Shown: positions 16,747-25,115 of the stretch, in pieces
Numbering within the stretch: the stretch's first letter is position 1
Layout of the letters: every line of letters starts with the position of its first letter
Assembly (NCBI GenBank): GCA_022750295.1
Contig: JAKIVZ010000012.1
Span: 1 to 64,000, forward strand
Source of the DNA: Candidatus Lutacidiplasma silvani
GTDB taxonomy: Archaea; Thermoplasmatota; Thermoplasmata; Lutacidiplasmatales; UBA184
Length of the DNA: 64,000 bases
Direction: 5' to 3'
Notes under the pieces: generated by a model
Databases searched by the model: none
What the model was told of the DNA's origin: nothing
The model's input: the letters and a program-made list of their open reading frames with translations, nothing else
Program-made: the position numbers and the translations under genes

Positions 16747-18539
16747 CCGAGCCGGCCGCCCTCCACTACGAGATCCGGGCGTCGAACCCATCGGACCATC
16801 GCGCCGACGTCGTCCTGACGATCCGGGGGGCGGGGGCTTCGCCGCTCGAGCTCGTCGTGCCCTCGTGGATCCCCGGCTCGTACTGGATCCAGGACCGGGT
16901 CCGCAACCTTTCCGGGGTTCGGGCAAATCCCTCGGGTGGGGCCGACCCCCTTCCCGTTCGCCGGCTCGCGAAGGACCGGTGGCGGGTCGAGCCGGGGGGG
17001 CACGACTCGATCGAGGTCCACTACTCGGTGTACGGGAACGAGCTGCGGACCGCGCTCCTCGACGTGACCCCCGAGCACCTGTTCGTCGCCGCCGGGTTCC
17101 TGTTCCCGTACGTCGAGGGACGCCGGGACGAGCCGCACGACGTCGCGGTCGTCGTACCCGCGGAGTGGAGCGTCCGCGCCGAGCTCCCGGAGGTCGGCCG
17201 GCATCCGCCGACGTTCCGGGCGGCCGACTACGACGAGCTCGTCGACTCCCCGATTGACGCCGGGCGGCCGGACGCCTACACGATCCATCCTGCCGGGATC
17301 CCCCACCACATCGTCTTCTGCGGGGCGGGGGGGAACTACGAGCCGCACCGGGTCCAGGACGACGTCGGCAAGATCGTGGAGGCGACGATTCGAATGTTCG
17401 GCGAGTCGCCCGTTCCGAGCTTCACGATGTTCTACCATCTGACCGACCGACCGAGCAACGGGCTCGAGCACGCCCGGTCGTTCGCCTGCGCCCTCCCCCC
17501 GACCAGTTTCCGACCGGAGAGCCGGTACCGGGATTTTCTGCACCTGACGAGCCACGAGTACCTGCATCTGTACAACGTCAAGCGGATCCGCCCGAAGGCG
17601 TTCGACCGGTTCGACTACACCCGGGAGACGTACACCCGCCTCCTCTGGGCGATGGAGGGGACGACCGACTACCTGTCGTACTTGATCCTGCTCCGCGCGG
17701 GTCGGATCGGGGTCCCCCGGTACCTGACCCACGTCGCGGAGAAGATCCACCTCTACCGGTCCGGCGCGGGCCGGCTCCACCAGAGCCTCGAGCAGGCGAG
17801 CCTCGTCGCCTGGGTCGACTTCTACCGACGGTTCGAGGAGTCCCCCAACCGGTCGATCTCCTACTACCTGAAGGGCGACCTCGTCTCGCTCTGTCTCGAC
17901 CTCGAGCTGCGATCGGCGACCGCCGGCGAGCACTCGGTCGAGACGGCGTGGCGCGAGATCTGGCGCTCCCACGGCCGCAGCCGGATCGGGCTCGAGGAAG
18001 ACGAGCTCCCCACGCTCCTGACGCGCGCGACCGGGGTCGACGTCGGGCCGTTCTTCGACGCGTACATCCGGGGGACCACGGAGGTCGACTTCGAGCGGTA
18101 CCTCGGCCTCGCCGGGCTCGAGCTGACGTCGAAGTCGATGCCGCGGAAACCCGACGACGATGCCGAGCCCGGCTACCTGGGGGTCGAGACGGAGACCGCG
18201 GGCGGCCTCGCCCGGCTGACCGTGGTCCGGGACGGCGGTCCCGGGCGTCGGGCCGGCCTCTCGCCGGGGGACGAGGTCGTTGCGATCGATGGCGGCAAGG
18301 TGACGTACGACCAATTCCCGAAGGCGCTCGAGCGGTCCCCGCCCGGGACCCGGGTCGAGATCGCCGTCTTCCGGCGGGGTCGCTTGACGACCGTGCCCGT
18401 GGTCCTCGGCGTGGCGCCCCCGAAGGAACTCTTGATCGGCCCGGTGCGGGAGACGAACGCCAACGCCCGCAAGGTCCACGAATCGTGGCTGGGGATCCCC
18501 TGGGCGCCGTCCAAGGCGCCGAGCGACTCTTCTGCCTAG
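16743..18539 (+). CDS. M61 glycyl-aminopeptidase-like peptidase with PDZ domain
   Basis: Zinc metallopeptidase of family M61. It has an N-terminal beta-sandwich (about 1-200), a catalytic domain with HEYLH at 271-275 and the third ligand Glu305 in WAMEGTTDY, and a C-terminal PDZ domain at about 475-550 (PGRRAGLSPGDEVVAIDG). The 598-residue length is normal. No signal peptide is visible, so a cytoplasmic role in peptide breakdown is likely. The ATG at 16743 shares four bases with the CDF stop, so the two are translationally coupled. Its stop overlaps the convergent DUF35 gene. Confidence 0.92.
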   Translation: MTEPAALHYEIRASNPSDHRADVVLTIRGAGASPLELVVPSWIPGSYWIQDRVRNLSGVRANPSGGADPLPVRRLAKDRWRVEPGGHDSIEVHYSVYGNELRTALLDVTPEHLFVAAGFLFPYVEGRRDEPHDVAVVVPAEWSVRAELPEVGRHPPTFRAADYDELVDSPIDAGRPDAYTIHPAGIPHHIVFCGAGGNYEPHRVQDDVGKIVEATIRMFGESPVPSFTMFYHLTDRPSNGLEHARSFACALPPTSFRPESRYRDFLHLTSHEYLHLYNVKRIRPKAFDRFDYTRETYTRLLWAMEGTTDYLSYLILLRAGRIGVPRYLTHVAEKIHLYRSGAGRLHQSLEQASLVAWVDFYRRFEESPNRSISYYLKGDLVSLCLDLELRSATAGEHSVETAWREIWRSHGRSRIGLEEDELPTLLTRATGVDVGPFFDAYIRGTTEVDFERYLGLAGLELTSKSMPRKPDDDAEPGYLGVETETAGGLARLTVVRDGGPGRRAGLSPGDEVVAIDGGKVTYDQFPKALERSPPGTRVEIAVFRRGRLTTVPVVLGVAPPKELLIGPVRETNANARKVHESWLGIPWAPSKAPSDSSA

Positions 18540-19786
18540 CCCGAGGAGTTCGGGCCCGAGATCGCCTTCCGCCCGTACCGCCATTCCCCTTCCATCGGGT
18601 AGAGGCGGCGCAGGACGGGGACCACCGAGGCGCCGAGCGCCACCGTCCCGGATGGACCGGCGACCTGGAACGTGGCGCGGGGACCCTCCGGGGACCGGGC
18701 GACGACCACGGAGTACGCCCCCGCGAGACCGACCGTCCGGTCGAACTCGGTCGGTTGCGCCCCGGGTCGGACCGTCGTCACCGCTTCGACAATCCAGCCA
18801 ACGCGCGAGAGCGGTTCCGGGGCGACCTCGGCGGAGCCACAGGCCTGGCACGAGCCTCGCGACGGGAACGTCCGATGGCCACACGCCCCGCAATGGTCGG
18901 CGAGGAGCCGCCAGCGGCTCGGAAGATTCTCGACGTACCGCGGGCGCGGAACGTACGCCCCCTCGGCCCGGAGGTCGAGGTCGGCGGGGGTGTCGCGCAC
19001 GGGCGGCGCCGCGAGGGCCACCGTCGCACTCGAGAGCGCTTCCGACCAAGCCACCCTCCCCGTGGACCTCCCGTACGCGTAGACGTCGCGGTCGGCTCCG
19101 AGGGCCGCGAGGACGAACTCGATGGGACCGCCCTCGCCGGGCGGGGCCGCCCGGAGGGCGACCGCGGTGGGCGTCGACGGGGCGGGACCGGTGCCGGGGG
19201 GAGCGTGAGGCACGATGCCGGGGGCATAGCCGAGACCACCGGCGTCCCGGGCCGCGGACGCCACGCGCGCTTCCGAGCCCAGGAGCAGCAAAGGGGTCGG
19301 CTCCGCGCCGTGGGCGGCGGGAAGCCGAAGTCGGGCCGAGGGCGTCGCCGGCGAGGTGGCGTGCGAGGCGATCGACGAGAACGAGAGCCCGGGTCCGTCA
19401 CCGAGCCGGAACGCGACGGCGAGGGCGCCGTGCTCGAGGCGGTTTCCCGGTCCGAGGGCCGAGACGTCCCCCGCGAGTACGAGTCGGACGCCGGCGGCCG
19501 GGGTGTCGGGGTGCGAGCGGAGGGTCTCGAGGAGGTGGGCCGCGCCGGGGGGTGATCGGTGGACCGACGCCTCCGGGGTCCCGAGCGCCTCGAGGATCTC
19601 CCACTCCGACTCGGGCGGGAACTCCCCGACCAGGTCGACCCGGGTGACGGGTCGGGACTCCGGCGGGAGCGCCTCCGCGGCGGCGACCGCGAGGGTGAAG
19701 ACGTCCTCGTCCGGGGCTTCCACGGCCAACGGGCCGAGGCGCCCGGAGGGGCGGGCGACCGACGCGTGGAGGACGGCGACCGGCAT
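18536..19786 (-). CDS. Fusion of inactive thiolase-fold domain and DUF35 zinc-ribbon/OB-fold
   Basis: The C-terminal part (about 290-416) is a DUF35 protein: a zinc ribbon C-x2-C … C-x2-C (CGACGHRTFPSRGSCQACG), then an OB-fold. In archaea, DUF35 bridges acetoacetyl-CoA thiolase and HMG-CoA synthase in the mevalonate pathway. The N-terminal 280 residues resemble a worn HMG-CoA synthase/thiolase fold (EDVFTLAVAAAEAL, VRLVLAGDVSALGPG … EHGALAVAF) but show no Cys-His-Asn catalytic set. The protein may thus be scaffold plus pseudoenzyme. ATG at 19786 lies 7 bases after the thiolase stop. The domain assignment of the N half is inference. Confidence 0.75.
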   Translation of the reverse strand: MPVAVLHASVARPSGRLGPLAVEAPDEDVFTLAVAAAEALPPESRPVTRVDLVGEFPPESEWEILEALGTPEASVHRSPPGAAHLLETLRSHPDTPAAGVRLVLAGDVSALGPGNRLEHGALAVAFRLGDGPGLSFSSIASHATSPATPSARLRLPAAHGAEPTPLLLLGSEARVASAARDAGGLGYAPGIVPHAPPGTGPAPSTPTAVALRAAPPGEGGPIEFVLAALGADRDVYAYGRSTGRVAWSEALSSATVALAAPPVRDTPADLDLRAEGAYVPRPRYVENLPSRWRLLADHCGACGHRTFPSRGSCQACGSAEVAPEPLSRVGWIVEAVTTVRPGAQPTEFDRTVGLAGAYSVVVARSPEGPRATFQVAGPSGTVALGASVVPVLRRLYPMEGEWRYGRKAISGPNSSG

Positions 19787-19793
19787 CGAGGGT

Positions 19794-20960
19794 TCACATC
19801 CTCTCAAAGAGCGTGACGGTCGCGCTCGCGCCGGAGCCGCCTACGTTGTGCGTGAGGGCCCGCTCTGCGCCGACGACCTGACGGGCGCCGGCGGCGCCCC
19901 GAAGCTGGACGAACGCCTCGTACGCCTGGCTCGCGCCCGACGCGCCGATCGGGTGCCCCTTCGCCTTCAGTCCGCCGTCCGGATTGACGGGGAGGCGTCC
20001 GCCCAAGGCGGTCGCCCCTTCGAGCGTCATCGCGGCGGCCCCCCCGGGGTCGGCGAAGCCGAGGTCCTCGAGCGCGAGGAGCTCGGCGATCGTGAAACAG
20101 TCGTGGACCTCCAGGAATTGGACGCCCGTCCGGTCGAACGGCGCGTGCCGGAACGCCTCGGCCGCGGCGACCCGGGTCGCGGCGAGCTGGGTGAGCGAGT
20201 CGCGCTCCTGCAGCGCAAGGGCGTCGGCGCCGGCGCCCGCGCCGACCACGGCGACCGGGGTGTCGGTGAGCGTCCGGGCCATGTCGTCGCCCGCGAGGAT
20301 CAGCGCGACGGCGCCGTCGCTGACCGGGCAGCAGTCGAGGAGACCGAGCGGGTCGGCGACCCGGGGGGCGGCGAGCACCTGCTCCCGGGTGATGACCTTC
20401 TGGAACTGGGCGTTCGGGTTCTTCGTTCCGTTCGCGTGGTTCTTCACGGCGACCGCTGCCAGCGCCTCGGGGGGGGTCCCGTGGGCGGCCATATGGGCCG
20501 ACGCCATCAGGGCGTAGACGCCCGCGAACGTGAGCCCCGCGAGCCGTTCCCACTCGGTGTCGCCGGAGACGCCGAGCCAGTAGCGACGGTGGGCCGACGG
20601 GGAGTCGGTCATCTTTTCGAGACCGACGACGAGGACGACGTCCCGGGCCCCGCTCTCGATCGCGCGGACCCCCGAGCGGAGCGCGAACCCCGCCGAGGCG
20701 CACGCGTTCTCGACCCGCGTCACCGGGGCGTGGCCGATCCGGGCCTCCTCGGCGAGGGCCGCCGAGGCGTTGCCGAGCTGCCAGCCCGAAAACCCGAGCG
20801 TCCCGAGGAACGCCTCCTCGACCCGGCTCCGGTCCACTCCCCGGTCGACCGAGCGGAACGCGGCGTCGACCGCCTGGCGCATCAGCGCCCGTGGGCCATC
20901 TGGAAGGACGCCGAACCGGGTGTGTCCGGCGCCGACGACCGTCGCCCGCCGTCGCGCCAC
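19794..20960 (-). CDS. Thiolase (acetyl-CoA acetyltransferase, archaeal type)
   Basis: Archaeal thiolase family, 388 residues. The nucleophile is C87 in ENACASAG, H286 is in HDCFTIAE, and H336 in KGHPIGASG completes the set; the usual second Cys near the C terminus is replaced by NVGGSG. In archaea this enzyme makes acetoacetyl-CoA for HMG-CoA and the mevalonate route to isoprenoid lipids, together with a DUF35 protein, whose gene follows at once. Start GTG at 20960 (VARRRATVVGAGHTRFG) is set by the conserved first strand. A TATA-like element (minus-strand CGATATGA, about 20980-20987) lies 24 bases upstream. Confidence 0.9.
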   Translation of the reverse strand: MARRRATVVGAGHTRFGVLPDGPRALMRQAVDAAFRSVDRGVDRSRVEEAFLGTLGFSGWQLGNASAALAEEARIGHAPVTRVENACASAGFALRSGVRAIESGARDVVLVVGLEKMTDSPSAHRRYWLGVSGDTEWERLAGLTFAGVYALMASAHMAAHGTPPEALAAVAVKNHANGTKNPNAQFQKVITREQVLAAPRVADPLGLLDCCPVSDGAVALILAGDDMARTLTDTPVAVVGAGAGADALALQERDSLTQLAATRVAAAEAFRHAPFDRTGVQFLEVHDCFTIAELLALEDLGFADPGGAAAMTLEGATALGGRLPVNPDGGLKAKGHPIGASGASQAYEAFVQLRGAAGARQVVGAERALTHNVGGSGASATVTLFERM

Positions 20961-21029
20961 CCCGCTTTCCCCCGAACCGTCATATCGAACGAGTCCTTCG
21001 AGGGTATAAGCCCGGCCGGAGGGCGGACA
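20961..21029. promoter_or_regulatory. Divergent promoter between thiolase and ubiX
   Basis: This 69-base gap holds a minus-strand TATA-like element (about 20980-20987) and a plus-strand GTATAAG (21004-21010). A ribosome-binding site GGAGGG (21018-21023) precedes the ubiX start. Both TATA boxes are about 23-25 bases from their start codons. Confidence 0.6.
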
Positions 21030-21605
21030 CTGACGGAGGATCGAGCGGTCGTCATCGGGGTGAGCGGGGCGAGCGGAGCGCCCATCGCCGTTCGCGTCGT
21101 GGAGGCTCTCGGGGCGGCCGGGGTCCCCGTCGCCCTCGTGGTCTCCGAGGGGGCGAGGGCGGTCCTTCGGGAGGAATCCGGCATCGATGAGGCGGCGTTG
21201 GCGGCGAAGGCAACGCGCGCGTACGAGGACCGGGACCTCGCGGCTCCGATCGCGAGCGGGTCGGTGCCCACCCGCGGGATGGCGGTCGTGCCCGCTTCGA
21301 TGAACACGGTCGCGAAGATCGCCCTCGGGATCAGCGACTCCCTGCTGCTGCGGGCGGCCCAGGTTCACCTGAAGGAGCGACGTCCGCTGGTCGTCGTTCC
21401 CCGCGAGACCCCGATCTCGGCGATCCACCTCCGCCACCTGGCCACGCTGGCGGAGCTCGGCGCCGTCGTCCTCCCCGCGTCGCCGCCCTACTACACCCAC
21501 CCGAAGTCGGTCGAAGACCAGACCGACTACCTGGCCGGGAAGGTCCTCGACCAGTTCGGGGTCCCCCACACACTCTACCGACGCTGGAACGCCGGAGTCC
21601 TGTGA
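21030..21605 (+). CDS. ubiX: Flavin prenyltransferase UbiX
   Basis: Makes prenylated FMN from FMN and dimethylallyl phosphate, the cofactor of UbiD-type decarboxylases. The FMN-binding start is VVIGVSGASGAPIAVRV. Other family stretches are the region with PASMNTVAKIALGISDSLLLRAAQV, the segment VVVPRETPISAIHLRHLATLAELG, and YYTHPKSVEDQTDYLAGKVLDQFG. The length (191) is normal. No ATG, GTG or TTG lies in frame ahead of the first strand. The best start is CTG at 21030 with GGAGGG six bases upstream. A later GTG at 21054 would delete strand 1. Four genes follow each other with four-base overlaps. Confidence 0.9.
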   Translation: MTEDRAVVIGVSGASGAPIAVRVVEALGAAGVPVALVVSEGARAVLREESGIDEAALAAKATRAYEDRDLAAPIASGSVPTRGMAVVPASMNTVAKIALGISDSLLLRAAQVHLKERRPLVVVPRETPISAIHLRHLATLAELGAVVLPASPPYYTHPKSVEDQTDYLAGKVLDQFGVPHTLYRRWNAGVL

Positions 21606-22156
21606 GCGACCGGTCCGAGACGCTCCGCCGCTGGTTTCCGACGCCGTTCGTCGCGATCGTCGTTCTCCTCGTGGTCCTCATCGTCCTCACCCCGAACCTC
21701 CTCTCGAGCGCGAGCCCGTCGGCCGGGAGCCTCCCGACCGAGGCGGAGCTCATCGTGGACCATGCCTCGGGCGACACCGTTACCCACCTCTACGTGCGCG
21801 GCATCGGACTCGTCCGGTACACGTCGATCGCGGTCGTGGTCGTCGGCAACTTCAGCTGGACGTCGCCCCCCTCGTCGTCGAACCTTTCGTTCGGGAAGCC
21901 GACGAAGTGGACCGACGTCCTCGCGGCGAGCACGGCCACCGCCTCGAATCCGTTCGCGGTGAACGTCACCGCCGTGTACGTGGACGCGAGCGGCACGACG
22001 GTCGACTTCGTGGGGACGTTCGCGTTCGACCTCGCGGGCGGGGTCCTCTCGGAGATCGTCTACGTCCCGTCGACCGGCGGGGTCACGACGACCCCCGAGA
22101 ACCAATTGCCGCTCGCGATCGTCCTCGAGACCGTCGCCCCGGGAGGGTCGTCGTGA
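21602..22156 (+). CDS. Membrane-anchored extracellular protein of unknown function
   Basis: The 184-residue product has one N-terminal membrane helix (about 15-35, PTPFVAIVVLLVVLIVL) and then a beta-rich domain outside the cell with sequons (NFSW, NLSF, NVTA). The GTG start overlaps the ubiX stop (GTGA). Its own stop overlaps the next gene in the same way, so it belongs to the ubiX-guaA operon. Not recognised. Confidence 0.7.
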   Translation: MSDRSETLRRWFPTPFVAIVVLLVVLIVLTPNLLSSASPSAGSLPTEAELIVDHASGDTVTHLYVRGIGLVRYTSIAVVVVGNFSWTSPPSSSNLSFGKPTKWTDVLAASTATASNPFAVNVTAVYVDASGTTVDFVGTFAFDLAGGVLSEIVYVPSTGGVTTTPENQLPLAIVLETVAPGGSS

Positions 22157-22500
22157 GAGCGTCGCGCGCGATCGCCTTCTGGGTGGGGATCATCGCCGTC
22201 CTCCTGTTCGTCGAGGTCGCGGAACTCACCCACCTGTTCACCCTCCCGATCCAGTCGGCGGCCGGGAACCTGCTCGCGTTCGTCTTCGCGCTCGTCTTCA
22301 CGACGATCCTCGCGCTCGTCGGCGCGCTGTTCGTCGGGATCTACATCTCCCAGCGGCTCCAGACCCCCGGGGGATTCACCCGGTTCGAGGAGGAGATGCT
22401 GCGAATGCGGTCCGACGTCCAGAAGATCGCCGAGGACATGGCCGAACTGAAGCAGCGCGCCCCGTCCCCGGACGCGGCTCCGCGGGAGGACCCGAAGTGA
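22153..22500 (+). CDS. Two-helix membrane protein with coiled-coil tail
   Basis: The 115-residue protein has two membrane helices (about 7-24 and 38-66) and a cytoplasmic coiled-coil-like helix (RFEEEMLRMRSDVQKIAEDMAELKQ). Start GTG overlaps the previous stop, and the end overlaps the GMP synthase gene (GTGA). It may pair with the preceding membrane protein. Function unknown. Confidence 0.7.
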   Translation: MRASRAIAFWVGIIAVLLFVEVAELTHLFTLPIQSAAGNLLAFVFALVFTTILALVGALFVGIYISQRLQTPGGFTRFEEEMLRMRSDVQKIAEDMAELKQRAPSPDAAPREDPK

Positions 22501-23063
22501 GGATCGCGGTCGTCGACAACGGCGGGCAGTGGACCCACCGGGAGTACCGGATGCTCCGCGACCTCGACGTCGCCGCCGAGATCGTCCCGAACACCCGCCC
22601 GTGGTCGGAGATCCAGGCCGATGGGATCGTCCTGAGCGGCGGGGCGCTCTCGCTCGAGGGCACCGACACCCGCCTCGGCGCCGTCGCCGACTGGATCGAC
22701 TCGGTCCCGGTCCCCGTCCTCGGCATCTGCGTCGGCCACCAGTTCCTGGGCCGGCATTTCGGGGGTACCGTCGGGAAGGCCGAGCACCCGGAGTTCGGTC
22801 GCGTGACGATCGAGGTCGAGGGACGGGGGGACCGGTTGTTCGAGGGTCTCCCGGCGACGTTCACGGCGTGGGAGAACCACAACGACCACGTCGTGGTCGC
22901 CCCGCCCGGGTGGCGGGCGTTCGCCCGGTCGGAGACGTGCCCGGTGCAGGCGATGGCCCACCCGACCCGGCCGGTCTGGGGCGTCCAATTCCACCCCGAG
23001 GTCGAGCACACCGAGGGCGGCGCGCGGATCTTCGAGAACTTCGTGAAGCTCTGCCGGCGGTAG
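22497..23063 (+). CDS. guaAA: GMP synthase, glutaminase subunit
   Basis: Class I glutamine amidotransferase subunit that feeds ammonia to the ATP-pyrophosphatase subunit of archaeal two-part GMP synthase (XMP to GMP). The catalytic triad is C78 in GICVGHQF, H166 and E168 in FHPEVEH. The length (188) is that of archaeal stand-alone subunits. The partner gene guaAB is not in the window. Start GTG overlaps the previous stop. Confidence 0.92.
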   Translation: MRIAVVDNGGQWTHREYRMLRDLDVAAEIVPNTRPWSEIQADGIVLSGGALSLEGTDTRLGAVADWIDSVPVPVLGICVGHQFLGRHFGGTVGKAEHPEFGRVTIEVEGRGDRLFEGLPATFTAWENHNDHVVVAPPGWRAFARSETCPVQAMAHPTRPVWGVQFHPEVEHTEGGARIFENFVKLCRR

Positions 23064-23105
23064 GCCCGTAAGAACCTAAGTACCGCCCTCGGCTCGTCGG
23101 CCCCC

Positions 23106-24668
23106 ATGCGGGCCCGTCGCGCGAGCGGAGGACGTGAGACCGACCTTGTCCGCCGGGCTGCCAAGCTCCGGGACTCGGTCGCGACCCTCGTTCCCGAACG
23201 GATCGGGGACGGCCCATGGGCGAAGTTCGACCGCCGACGGGAGGAGCTCGAGGCGGTCCGCGCCGTGAAGGACGACGAGGACGCCCTCGAGCGGCTGGCG
23301 AAACGGGGCGACCCGATGGCCCGGGCGCTCGCCGGACTGCTGCGGTTCTACCACGACCCGGATGTGCCGGCGATGCTCGTCGCCCGCTACCCGTCCGGCG
23401 AGATCCCCTACGCCCCCTTCGGCCGGACGACCCGGGAGGCGAACGTGGCCGTCCAGAACGCCGACGACCCCGCGCGGCTGATGATCGGCTACCTCGACTA
23501 CGCCCGGAAGGGGTTCTACTTCTTCGCGACCGACCGGATCCTCTACTGCACCGGACGGTCCCCCCAGCCGCCCGCGTCGTTCCTCGCCTCCCAGACCGAG
23601 GCGCAGCCGTACCGCCTCGCCCCCGCGGGGAACGGGGACCGGTTCGACTGCCCCCACCTGGCCCGGGGCGAGCATCGCCCCTACCTCGCCGTCGAGTGGC
23701 CGGCGGCCCGCCGGGCCTGGCGGGTGTGCCTAGGTTGCGCGAAGCACGAGCGCCAACTGCTCGCGGCGCTGACGTCCCGCCTCACCGTGCCGAAACCGCT
23801 CAAAGAGTTCACGGTCGCCGCGAGCTTGAACGTCGATTGCCACGGGGGCGCGAACTGCGTCCACGCCGCCCTCCCCGACCTCCCGCGGGGGATCCGCAAA
23901 CGGTACCTCTTCGGCCGGTCGAGCGACCGGGAGCTCCTCGACGCGTACATCGCGTTCCTGACCCCCCGTCTCGACCGAACTCGGGGACCGGTGTTCGTGG
24001 CGGCCGGGGTGTGCTACGGCTCGGACCAGGCGAAGTTCGTCGACGCGCTCTCGCCGACCGCGGAGGAGCGGGTCGCGCTCGAACGGACGCTCCCCTCGGT
24101 CGACGGCCGGTTCGAGGTCGACGAGCCTCGGGCGAGCCGGGTCCTCGAGAAGCTGTGGCCCCAGCACGCCGAGGAGATCGTCGGCGCGATCGTCACCGAC
24201 CCGCGCGAGGCCGAGCGGCTCGTCCGCGAGGCCCGCTCCGCCCCGGGCCGGGTCAGCGAGCTCCTGGCCCGCGCCGCCAAGCGGGGCGCCGAGGAGGCCC
24301 GTCGCAAGGAGCTCCCCGCATTCCGGGGGCTGTCTCCCGAAGCGGCGTACGTCGACGCCGTCGCCCGGGCGTACCGCTCGCGGGGCGCCGCCGCCGCCGA
24401 GAAGACGCTCCTCGACCGGCTCCCCCGCGAGGGGAAGGAGCGGGGACTCGCCGTCGGGCTCCTGTCGGCGCTCGGTCGGCTCGGCCCGCACGATTGGCAG
24501 TTCACCGACACCGAGCGGAAGTTCGGCACCGCCCTCGCCGGCGAGGCGAAGCCGGTCCTGACCGGACCCGCCGGCACCTATCACGCCGCGCTCGACCGAT
24601 TGCTCGGAGTCGCCGGAGTCGTCGAATGGGGCGAACTGGACTCCGGCGAAACGTCGGCGGGAACGTAA
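23106..24668 (+). CDS. Conserved hypothetical protein with Cys/His clusters
   Basis: The 520-residue soluble protein was not recognised. The central part has possible metal ligands: CPHLARGEH and CLGC-x2-H near 184-212, CHGGANCVH near 243-251, and a Cys in GVCYGSD. The C-terminal third is helical and charged (EEARRKELPAFRGLSPEAAYVDAVARAYRSRG). The ATG at 23106 lies 27 bases after a TATA-like CCTAAGTA (23075-23082), suggesting a leaderless transcript. Good codon periodicity and length make it a real gene. Confidence 0.75.
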   Translation: MRARRASGGRETDLVRRAAKLRDSVATLVPERIGDGPWAKFDRRREELEAVRAVKDDEDALERLAKRGDPMARALAGLLRFYHDPDVPAMLVARYPSGEIPYAPFGRTTREANVAVQNADDPARLMIGYLDYARKGFYFFATDRILYCTGRSPQPPASFLASQTEAQPYRLAPAGNGDRFDCPHLARGEHRPYLAVEWPAARRAWRVCLGCAKHERQLLAALTSRLTVPKPLKEFTVAASLNVDCHGGANCVHAALPDLPRGIRKRYLFGRSSDRELLDAYIAFLTPRLDRTRGPVFVAAGVCYGSDQAKFVDALSPTAEERVALERTLPSVDGRFEVDEPRASRVLEKLWPQHAEEIVGAIVTDPREAERLVREARSAPGRVSELLARAAKRGAEEARRKELPAFRGLSPEAAYVDAVARAYRSRGAAAAEKTLLDRLPREGKERGLAVGLLSALGRLGPHDWQFTDTERKFGTALAGEAKPVLTGPAGTYHAALDRLLGVAGVVEWGELDSGETSAGT

Positions 24669-24722
24669 TCTTATAGGGAAGCGGCGCCCCAGTACACCGG
24701 CCGGGTCGGGTCCCGGCAGGCG

Positions 24723-25115
24723 ATGACCCCACCGACTCCCAGCGAAGCGACCGCTCTTGTCGTGGCGGGGGACGAGGAGACCCGAGTGCTCCTCCGGGGC
24801 CTGCTGAGGCTCCACCACTACCGGGTCGTCGGGGAAGCCGAAGGGGCCCACCAGGCGATCGACCTCCTCCGGCAGACCGCGCCCGGCGTCGTCGTGTCGG
24901 ACGTGAACCTGGTCGATGGAACGTTCACCGACGTCCTCGACGCGGCGAAGGTCGTCGATCCCACTCCGCGCGTGATCCTGGTCGTCCCCAGCACCCGTTC
25001 CCACGCCGGCTGGGACGCGCCGACCCGGCCCGATGCGGTCCTCCAGCGACCGTTCCGGATCCGGCAGTTCGCCGAGGCGCTCGGAGGGACCGTCGCGACG
25101 ACCCCGACCGCCTAG
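24723..25115 (+). CDS. Stand-alone response-regulator receiver domain, atypical
   Basis: The 130-residue protein matches a CheY-like receiver. It has the acidic pair D17-E18, phosphoacceptor D60 in VVVSDVNLVDG, and a Ser/Thr region in VVPSTRS. The conserved Lys before the last proline is Arg (VLQRPF), so switching may be altered. No output domain or neighbouring histidine kinase is seen. A TATA box CTTATAG (24669-24675) lies about 50 bases before the ATG. It converges with and overlaps dphB by four bases. Confidence 0.8.
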   Translation: MTPPTPSEATALVVAGDEETRVLLRGLLRLHHYRVVGEAEGAHQAIDLLRQTAPGVVVSDVNLVDGTFTDVLDAAKVVDPTPRVILVVPSTRSHAGWDAPTRPDAVLQRPFRIRQFAEALGGTVATTPTA

